From Lycorma delicatula (Eukaryota; Arthropoda; Insecta; Hemiptera; Fulgoridae), in contig NC_134460.1 of the NCBI RefSeq assembly GCF_047948215.1, positions 152,549,320 through 152,613,319 of the forward strand: 64,000 nt of DNA, in the 5' to 3' direction. Of this stretch, positions 56,721-64,000 are shown piece after piece. How positions within the stretch are numbered: the stretch's first letter is position 1; each line of letters starts with the position of its first letter. Below the pieces are notes generated by a model. The model was not told where the DNA came from. It ran no database searches and saw nothing but the letters and a program-made list of their open reading frames with translations. The position numbers were made by a program, and so were the translations under genes.

Positions 56721-58055
56721 ATAAATATACTTTTCCGAACCGTCTAGAGATGATTCCATATTACTCGATTAGGCCTAATATAATTTAAACTAGAATTTTC
56801 TAAACGAATTTTTAGCGTAAACTTAGTTCCAAATTTATTTCGTTAATCGTTTAGCTCGGCTCATTATTAAGAAAATAAATTTTTTTAAATATTTTATAAT
56901 TTTATTACGTTCGGTAAAGTTAAAAGGAATATTAAATTCCTTTTGACGTAAGCTTCCTAATCATTATGGAAAATTATGAATAAGTTCTTTCACAGGCAAT
57001 ATATAAAGCGTCTTTGAATTTCATACCGGTTTTGATTCATGAATTTCACTTCGATCAAAGTTTAATGCTAAATTAATAACGTCGGTTAATTATTCGTATT
57101 ACGTATTCTAAAACACGGTATTAAACCTTTCGAACTATGAATTAACATCAAGGATCGAAGACGAGCATGCGCTTCATTTGAAGTAAAGACATAATTGGGC
57201 TTTAAGCTTTACTAAACAAGAAATGAATATAATGCCTACATACATATAAGCAATTATAATCGCCCGACAGCCATACAGCGGTTGAAGATAATTTACATCT
57301 ACGCATAACGGATGAGATATTGAAAAATTTCAAATTGCCTGATTAGTCGATCAAGGATGAATTAAATAAATAACTAACAGTGACGAAGATATTTCCATTG
57401 ATTATGTGGAATTTACCGCTTATAGCGACCCTATCCGAGGTTAAAGTTTTACAAAGACATTAGAGAAATAAGATCTATTTTACCTTGCAAAGAAACTATA
57501 TTGCTAAAATTTTTCTGCCGTTTTCTTTGACGACAAAGAAGGATTATTACATTTTAAATATTAATCAAAATAGTTTATAAATGAGGTACAAAAAGAAACA
57601 CTTTTTCTTTTAATTATTTTTCAATAAAATAGCGATCTTCTTAAATAAAATTGCTTTCTCCTAGCTCTTAGCAGAAATTATTAATAATCTATCAGAATTT
57701 TGTTTCGAACATTACAAAAAAAAAGTAAATTAATAAGAAAAAAAGAAGGATAACTACAAAAATACCCGGAGAAAAGTAGAAGATATGGGATGAAAACCGA
57801 TTTGAAAAAAGGAAGAAAATTATAGGGTTATGAAAAGAAGAAGCTTAGATAACAAAAGGAAAATTATTACCGTCGAATATTATTTGTACAGATTCACCAT
57901 CGACGGGGGAATAACAAAGAGTGAATTTGCATTCTGTATTGTTAACACATGCCATAAATTACACAACCAATATAAATAAAAAACCTGAAAACAAATGTTA
58001 AATAAATTAAACAAAAAAAAAAATATATATATATATATATAAATATAAACAAATA
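56721..58055. other. AT-rich DNA with (TA)n at 58023-58042 just beyond
   Basis: 57230-57500 is slightly less AT-rich and one frame includes SDEDISIDYVEFTAYSDPIR, without a family I can name. Otherwise nothing recognised. Confidence 0.4.
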
Positions 58056-59165
58056 TTCCAGAGTCGTTCGGTAAGTTTTCGGCCGACACAGAAATGATGC
58101 AAATATGATGAAATGAGTATATTTGTCAGTATGATCCTTTAGATGCCTTGCTGTGAAGTTTCAGCCGTGTGCTTTTAGTAACTTGTTTGTAGGGATCAAG
58201 TAAGTAAAAAAAGTTTTGACATTTTCTGAAAAATCTGTAAAACTGAAGTTCGAGCTGTTAACGTATACTTTATTTTAAAAGGTTTAACCCCGACGCACAT
58301 AAAAAAAGATTTAGATAACACTTTCAAACAGTGGGACGTTAAAAAAATGGGCTGTTAAACTCGAAACAGCCTACTGCAAACACTTGAAACGCTCATTAAC
58401 CGCTACAACCATCGAAATTGTCACAAGAATCCAATGCCGTAATAAATAATCGCCGACTGAAGGAAGGCGAGATTGATGACATCACCAACATCTCGATAAA
58501 CTACGTCCACTACATTTACACGATGTTTTGGGTGTGAAAAAGCTTTCCGCTCGGTGATTGACGCATTCGTGAACAGTTTATTAAAAACTCATTCGACTGA
58601 ACACTTTTCGAGGGTGTTAAGACTTATTTAAATTCGATTCTGGTGTGTTTTTACGACGATTTATAACAGCAGATAAAAGATAGATTCAAAATTACATGCT
58701 AGAGACCAAATAGCAGTTCAAAAATGAGTAGGAGCAGGTGAATGTGCGCTAAAGAAAAGGAAAACGGTACCATCTGCACGAAAAGTCATGACTACGGGTT
58801 TATGGGCTCGTGGTGTGGTGCTCATAGACTACCTGGAAAAAACCAGGACCAACAGTGAGGAGTATTATGACTCACTAATGGACCGATTGAAGGGTGCTAC
58901 TCAAGCTAGATATCCACATTTTGTAAAAAATAAAGTGCTCTTTCACCACAATAATGACCCTGCACGCAGTTTTCTAGTTGTAGCAAAATTTCATTAAAGC
59001 TTCGAAGTACTTCCACATGCGCCAGATTTGGCTTCCAATACTTTCTCTCCCCAAACCTAAATAGATGGTTTGTTGCACGAAGATTCACTTCAAATGACAA
59101 AAACTAAGGCGAATTAACCGTTTACTTTGCAGAGTTGCGCACATCGCATTATAACGGATATAAAA
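58056..59165 (+). pseudogene. Mariner transposase pseudogene (classic DD34D-like)
   Basis: From about 58200 the HTH region can be followed in broken frames: LKFELLTYTLF-like text, THIKKDLDNTFKQWDVKKWA (about 58295), and the GRLKEG-IDDITNISIN region (about 58455) where relatives have G-P-----EN-E-V. The catalytic half is open at 58788-58997: MTTGLWARGVVLIDYLEKTR, TNSEEYYDSLMDRL, KNKVLFHHNNDPARSF. The family motif is FWD--G--LIDYLEKG-TI--EYY--LLDRL and V-FHHDNA-AH. The second catalytic Asp of HHDN is Asn here, and a further frame gives LPHAPDLASNTF (third acid, PHPPYSPDLAPSD in relatives). Ends near 59165 against a SINE2 fragment. Confidence 0.85.
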
Positions 59166-59179
59166 AACTTGGAAGGTCG

Positions 59180-59295
59180 CTTATCTTTCTTTAGCCTCCG
59201 GGAAATACCGTTCAGGTATTACTTCAGAGGATGAATGAGGACGTTATGTACGAGGGTAAATGAAGTGTAGTCTTGTGAAGTCTCAGTTTGACCAT
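59180..59295 (-). mobile_element. SINE2 tail fragment, minus strand
   Basis: TTAGCCTCCGGGAAATACCG, ATTACTTCAGAGGATGAATG and AAATGAAGTGTAGTCTTGTG match the 3' half of SINE2. The tRNA-like half is absent. Confidence 0.75.
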
Positions 59296-59882
59296 GGAAG
59301 GTCAAACTGAGTCTCCTATGGACCCCCAGGGGTCCACGGGGGTCTTCGTTGGCGTGACAAAAAAAAATGGGGGTTCACAATTCGTAAGCGGGGGACAACG
59401 AAAATTCATCTGGTTCGATAGTGAAGAACTAAAATGTTGGCTTGACTTTGCGTATCAACCTAGGCAGATAATGTTTTGAGAACCTCAGACTGTTATTTGT
59501 AACAACTTGCATATTCCATATTCAGTACAACGAATGTGTCGAGACTTGCAAAGCGCCGCCGCTGCCGTCCGCAACGCTTGTTCAGACGTGCAAAGAGACG
59601 AAATACGACTTGTGGTGAGTGTGCTAGCAATCTTGCATGAACTTGTTTGATTCTTCACTAATATAAATACGATTGCCAAGGATAAACTTTACTCATTTGT
59701 TTCCGGAATTTCGAAAAGAAAAGTAAAGTGAATAGATGTTAGCGTTTGCCAGTGTCAGAAAAAGTAGTAAGTACTTACCTGCAGGGGGTCCACTGGAGCT
59801 AGTACACTAGCTGCAGGGGGTCCACCGGAACCCGCAAAATTTTGAAAGTGGTCTATGAGAAAAATAAGTTTCGGAACCTCTG
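59296..59882. mobile_element. hAT-type non-autonomous element, right end recognisable
   Basis: The right terminus reversed reads CAGAGGTTCCGAAACTTATT, followed by TCATAGACCACTTTCAAAAT and GGTTCCGGTGGACCCCCTGC. CAGAGGTTC is a common hAT terminus and the GGACCCCC text is usual just inside it. The left side also carries CTATGGACCCCCAGGGGTCC (59317-59336) but not a clean matching terminus; it is probably lost against the SINE2 fragment. Contains a GGGGGTCCAC tandem repeat at 59770-59825. The 63-codon open stretch at 59288-59479 has no recognisable function. Confidence 0.6.
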
Positions 59883-59984
59883 ATCTAAATGTACTGAATT
59901 CGTTGAAAAATATACAAAATAACGTTGAAAAAACTTTCCAAAAGGCTTTCATATATATATAAATATATATACACACACCAGCCG

Positions 59985-60660
59985 GCCCGCCTAGCCAGAA
60001 ACTGTACCTTCGGGGCTCAGGTCAGCCCAAGCGAATCTCGGAGCCAACTTAGAAGCTCCTCGGGGTCTCCCGAGGTCAAGGGGACTACCCCATGGTCGCA
60101 AAGCTTGCTTCGCTCGCCATTTTCAATTTGCCATCACCCTGGATACCCGCAGTTCTTGCTTTGGTCGCCATTCCCATCTACCCACCAGAGGGCCCCACCC
60201 CCTGGACCCCAACACTGTACGTTACTCTCATAATTGTAAGAATATTTCTGATAAATAGTAATTGTAGTATTCTGGCTTTATAGAAACCTAAAAAATTAAC
60301 TGAACTACAGAAGAGAGAATAATAGTAACTATGGTAGCTAAAGTACACACAGCTTTGACTACGAAAAATTCAAAGCATTTCTTTGCCAAGGTAGCTGAAT
60401 ATAATAATGAAGTAGAAGGATTAATCTACTTTTTCCGTAATGAAGATCTTTAATTCACAACTTCACCCAACTTGGGAATGAAGAAAAAATGAATATTTTT
60501 AATATCATTACCTCAACGGAACTAGGGTCTCGGTCGACGACTTAAAACCTTCCCTGAGAGAACGAAAATGTATCCTGCAAATTTGAAAGTAATCGGTGGG
60601 TGGTTCTCGCGTTATACGATAAGAAAAAACGGACAAACTTTATATATATATATATGTTTA
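59985..60660 (+). repeat. Family B element, copy 3
   Basis: TA run (59950-59972), then GC-rich CCTAGCCAGAAACTGTACC and TCAGCCCAAGCGAATCTCGG, changing at about 60225 to the AT-rich part shared with 50370-50700 (GCTTTATAGAAACCTAAAAA, AACTAGGGTCTCGGTCGACG, GCAAATTTGAAAGTAATCGG). Ends in another TA run at 60640-60657. Open stretches of 60-100 codons in the GC-rich half have no signature and reflect low stop density. Confidence 0.7.
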
Positions 60661-60869
60661 CATTTCTGTACAACCGTAATCTGTTAGATCTGAGAGTAAA
60701 CTTGGTGCGTGTAAAAGTTAGCCTTCAACTTATTAACTAACACCCCATTTGAATTTTTAAAATCGGACGATTTTTTGTGGAGATATTATAAGAGAACCTC
60801 ATTGCACATCCCGAAAGCGCCCCAAGGACACCCACTTTGTTATCAGTTGATGTTGATGATTGGTCTAGT

Positions 60870-61158
60870 CTCAATTGGTCTAGTCAACAATCGTAAGCTA
60901 TTACTTTAGAGAATGAATGAAGATGATTTGCATGAATATAAATGAAGTGTAGTCTTTTACTGTGTCAGGTCGACCGCTCCTGAGATGTGTGGTTAATTGG
61001 AACCTAACCACCAAAGAGCACCGGTATCCACGATTTGTATTCAAATCCGTACAAAATTAACTGTGTTACTAGAATTTGAACCTTAAAACTCTCGACTTCG
61101 AAATCAGCTGATATGCGATGACGAGTTCACCACAAGCTTAACCCACTGGGTTACTTGA
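60870..61158 (-). mobile_element. SINE2, minus strand, diverged
   Basis: From 61158 reversed: TAACCCAGTGGGTTAAGCTT (A-box region diverged), GAGAGTTTTAAGGTTCAAAT (B box), GAATACAAATCGTGGATACC, GGTTAGGTTCCAATTAACC, GACTACACTTCATTTATATT. No clean target duplication seen. Confidence 0.78.
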
Positions 61159-61989
61159 AATCGGTCTAGGTTTATATAATGTGCGAGTGCGGTTTTGTGT
61201 GCAAGAATTCACAGATTTGTCGGAGATTGTACAGTTTTCTACGGCACATATTGCCTACTTGTAGTTTTATCTTGAATTAGATCTTTCAGCGGAATAATTT
61301 CAATATAGATTATGAAATTAATGGTATCTAATTACCGGTTTGATTTCTTGAACTTATGAGCTTTAAAATTTGAAGAAGTTATTGATTAGTTACAGAGCTT
61401 TCAGTAATTAAAAATGTGCGCACTAACAGTATGGACTTAGAATAATATTACAAAAAAAAATATGTGCAAAAACGCTTCATAAATTGTACATAGGCAAGAC
61501 GTAATATTTTTAAATTATCTTAACCGCTTAATAATTTAATATTACTGTTATTTTTCAATACTGCATTTAATTAAATTTTAAAAATGGCGGTGAAATATGA
61601 ACTTTTCATTTTACAGTAGAAGTACCGCATTCTTTTACTGTACTGTAGAAGAATGCGGTTCAATGTAATTTGTCCAATTGGTTTTGTCCAACGTAATTTT
61701 ACAGCTTAACAAATCAGATGATATAAATTTGCATCAATAAAATCTCTATTAAATTTTCTACTGACACTACAAATTCCAGTTTCACCGTTTAAATTCGGTA
61801 TCACAAAAATGTAATGGAAACTAAAATTATATTTACTTTTTTCAATATTTCTTTTATAAAATTTTATACGAATAAAACTTTCCATAAGAGTCTGTATTTC
61901 GTACTAATAACGACGGGACTAAAGTATAATCGACAATCACTCATATCTCGCAAACGAAACAATACGGAATAATAATACATTTTATTCGA
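61159..61989. other. AT-rich DNA with a hairpin at 61624-61659
   Basis: The hairpin pairs ACCGCATTCTTTTACTGT with its near-perfect mirror (16 of 18 positions) without a loop. Next to it, TTGTCCAATTGG and TTGTCCAACGTAATTTTAC form short direct echoes. Nothing else recognised. Confidence 0.6.
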
Positions 61990-62330
61990 TACAAAAACTT
62001 ACATTTATTTACTCCGTGTAGTCATCCTTTACAGCTGTACTGTTTCTCCAACGGTGAACCAATTTTTACTGCCTCATTATTGTTCGTCAATGAAGAATAT
62101 TGGCGGTCTTTCCTCGATCCACGACCTCACTGCGTCCTTTATTTTATCATCGGTGGAAAAATTAAACTCTATATCTTCTTAATATTGCAGAAACGAGTAA
62201 ACGTTGAAAATAGGAAAAAAGTTCAAATTTTAACTTCACAAGAACCAAATGGACGGTCGCTCACGATGTGTGTGGCCGAGCATTATCGTATCGCAAAATT
62301 ATCGACTCAATGGTCGACGAAGACTACACA
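61990..62330 (-). pseudogene. Mariner-type transposase (DNARPHT motif), decayed, minus strand
   Basis: The minus strand at about 62300-62265 reads RYDNARPHT, the H-DNARPHT motif around the second catalytic Asp of mariner/IS630 transposases, followed by ATVHLVLVKLKFEL (family: T----L--L-FE-L-HPPYSPD). A deletion removes the SPDLAPSD region. From about 62155 the C-terminus continues: DKIKDAVRSWIEERPPIFFI and KNWFTVGETVQL, equivalent to the family ending -LV-RW-KCI---GDYVEK. It is a third mariner lineage in the window. The 5' half is absent; a GC-richer block at 62430-62600 may be its other end but shows no protein motif. Confidence 0.75.
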
Positions 62331-62769
62331 CACGTCTCCCGAGGTAATTTAACGTTTATAAGTATCGGACTGAATTTACAGTCGATATGGCTTCCAGATA
62401 GTAGTGATGTATAGTAGAACAAAGTTAATTTAGCGTAACCACCGCACAGCACGGTATGGAATGCTAGACGGGTGGAAGTAAGACTGGGTCTGCGGTGCGA
62501 ACGCCTGCGCCCACACCGACCTACGTATTCCATCTGTGCACTCAATACGCGTACGTGATGAATGGCAACTAGGGGCGCGCTGTTGTTTGTTATTTTTTAC
62601 GAAATTTTCTTTTTGCATATTTTATTTATTGTTTTATTTTTAAATTTCTTTAAATTCTCAACGTTATTTTTCAAAAAGGAAAAATAGGATAGTATTGATC
62701 GGGCAGATAATAAATGATGAGATACTGTATCTTTATTTTTTTTTTTTTTTTTTTTAATAAACCATGTAT
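62331..62769. other. GC-richer block (62430-62600) and AT-rich spacer
   Basis: GGGTCTGCGGTGCGAACGCC and ACGCGTACGTGATGAATGGC stand out in composition. Minus-strand open stretches of 60-70 codons here lack any family signature. A T run at 62736-62755 follows. Confidence 0.4.
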
Positions 62770-63190
62770 TATTTTAGTCAGTCAAGTGGCTCGATGCCAT
62801 TCATACCATCGTCAATTATATTTTCCGTATCGTCGCTATCTGATATTTTTCAGACTCACTGGCATTTTTATCGCTGTTATTAGTCACTACAATAAATTTT
62901 TTTTCAGTTTGCATATCAACAACTGCATCCGTCTCTGAATACTCTTTTGCAAATTTTAAAGCACGTATCCGAAACATAATTTCCAGTCATCAGTCGTTAA
63001 TTCAGAAAATTTTTGTTCTGCTATTTCCTTAACTTCACTTTAATACTCGTATTTTGCTGAACGTTTTTGTTTTTCACTAACAAATTTCTGTTAGCAACAG
63101 TCATTTTCCACCTGAAAAATTCTCTTCGGCTATCTGATTCTTTACTCTTGCCCGAATCAGTTCGATCGGGTTAAGTTGAGGACGGTACGG
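62770..63190 (-). pseudogene. DDE transposase (Tc1/IS630-like), C-terminal end, minus strand
   Basis: The minus strand from 63190 reads PYRPQLNPIELIRARVKNQI and AEENFSGG, matching the LPPY---LNPIELIW--VK--IA--N motif around the last catalytic acid of this DDE family. In shifted frames it then gives LTTDDWKLCFGYV, LKFAKEYSETDAVVDMQTEK, a SDSDDTENIIDDGMNGIEPL acidic tail and a stop near 62782. Three frameshifts but otherwise well preserved. The gene is interrupted at 63190 by the 3' end of an RTE LINE, so its upstream part should lie beyond the LINE, outside this window. Confidence 0.78.
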
Positions 63191-64000
63191 TCTTTTTTTT
63201 TTTTTTCTTCAGTCATTTGACTGGTTTGATGCAGCTCTCCAAGATTCCCTATCTAGTGCTAGTCGTTTCATTTCAGTATACCCTCTACATCCTACATCAC
63301 CAACAATTTGTTTTACATACTCCAAACGTGGCCTGCCTACACAATTTTTCCCTTCTACCTGTCCTTCCAATATTAAAGCGACTATTCCAGGATGCCTTAG
63401 TATGTGGCCTATAAGTCTGTCTCTTCTTTTAACTATATTTTTCCAAACGCTTCTTTCTTCATCTATTTGCCGCAATACCTCTTCATTTGTCACTTTATCC
63501 ACCCATCTGATTTTTAACATTCTCCTATAGCACCACATTTCAAAAGCTTCTAATCTTTTCTTCTCAGGTACTCCGATCGTCCAAGTTTCACTTCCATATA
63601 AAGCGACGCTCCAAACATATACTTTCAAAAATCTTTTCCTGACATTTAAATTAATTTTTGATGTAAACAAATTATATTTCTTACTGAAGGCTCGTTTCGC
63701 TTGTGCTATTCGGCATTTTATATCGCTCCTGCTTCGTCCATCTTTAGTAATTTTACTTCCCAAATAACAAAATTCTTCTACCTCCATAATCTTTTCTCCT
63801 CCTATTTTCACATTCAGCGGTCCATCTTTGTTATTTCTACTACATTTCATTACTTTTGTTTTGTTCTTGTTTATTTTCATGCGATAGTTCTTGCGTAGGA
63901 CTTCATCTATGCCGTTCATTGTTTCTTCTAAATCCTTTTTACTCTCGGCTAGAATTACTATATCATCAGCAAATCGTAGCATCTTTATCTTTTCACCTTG
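63191..64000 (-). mobile_element. RTE-type LINE with poly-A tail, minus strand, running off the right edge
   Basis: The 3' end is at 63191, with a run of 14 T (poly-A on the element's strand) followed by CTTCAGTCATTTGACTGG. A 257-codon uninterrupted frame (63982-63209) encodes the end of the reverse transcriptase: LRFADDIVILAESKKDLEET (FADD catalytic motif), KINKNKTKVMKCSRNNKDGP, EEFCYLGSKITKDGRSRSDI, ALYGSETWTIGVPEKKRLEA, RDRLIGHILRHPGIVALILE, KNCVGRPRLEYVKQIVGDVG and a stop after AASNQSND. FADD is the catalytic Asp pair of the RT palm. Reading continues past the window edge. With no stop or frameshift in 257 codons it is the best-preserved coding sequence here. Confidence 0.92.

Noticed and set aside
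59925..60233. 102-codon open frame in GC-rich sequence
   Set aside because: Proline/serine-rich text from the GC-rich half of family B; the homologous stretch at 50.1 kb does not preserve it.
1..64000. CRISPR arrays, prokaryotic operons, phage or host defence system
   Set aside because: No regularly spaced repeats, no bacterial-style gene packing and no such proteins; all evidence points to eukaryotic transposon-rich DNA.

Overview
The window is AT-rich eukaryotic intergenic DNA, most probably from an insect with a large repeat-filled genome. The transposon mix (RTE-type LINEs, several mariner/IS630-type transposases, hAT remnants, tRNA-derived SINEs) would fit a hemipteran, but I cannot fix the species. 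I found no intact host gene, no cellular rRNA or tRNA gene that I trust, and no CRISPR or operon. Nearly every open frame of 60-120 codons is chance or a fragment of a decayed mobile element. The longest open frame (257 codons, minus strand, right edge) is the C-terminal part of a LINE reverse transcriptase.

Left third (1-21 kb): a 2.4-kb mariner-like element with about 400-bp inverted repeats (1.41-3.80 kb); a 5'-region and endonuclease fragment of an RTE-type LINE (5.1-6.96 kb) holding a perfect 24-bp palindrome; two copies of an unnamed 690-bp repeat (family A; 7.5 and 9.1 kb); an R1-like LINE tail (13.0 kb); a tRNA-derived SINE (SINE1, 15.0 kb); a pair of 370-bp direct repeats each with a 19-bp-arm hairpin (15.3 and 16.7 kb); a SINE2 variant (17.5 kb); a mariner transposase scrap (19.1 kb); and a SINE1/LINE pair at 20.2-21.2 kb.

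Middle (21-45 kb): a long repeat with a possible tRNA-like head (family C) at three places; a hAT transposase C-terminus split by a LINE with an 11-bp target duplication (22.3-23.5 kb); a decayed DDE-like transposon gene with a KKD-C-LC motif (24.7-26.6 kb); a second type of LINE reverse transcriptase (32-33 kb) beside a 676-bp pogo-like MITE; two SINE2 insertions with perfect 14- and 16-bp target duplications (31.0 and 35.4 kb); further SINE1, SINE2, family A, LINE and transposase fragments at 38.8-43.7 kb; and a Penelope-like YVDD segment apparently joined to a LINE tail (44.1-44.6 kb).

Right third (45-64 kb): a zone of diverged short modules (45.8-47.3 kb); family B elements, GC-rich and bordered by (TA)n (50.1 and 60.0 kb); a 285-bp inverted-repeat MITE (50.8 kb); a Jockey/CR1-like LINE tail (52.2-53.3 kb); an RTE reverse-transcriptase fragment whose 3' side carries a 303-bp tandem duplication (55.5-56.7 kb); a mariner pseudogene (58.1-59.2 kb); a hAT-type non-autonomous end (59.3-59.9 kb); two more decayed transposases (62.0-63.2 kb); and the RTE LINE that runs off the right edge.

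Nothing here works as a pathway. The window records successive transposon insertions, several of which can be ordered in time because one element sits inside another with its target duplication still readable.
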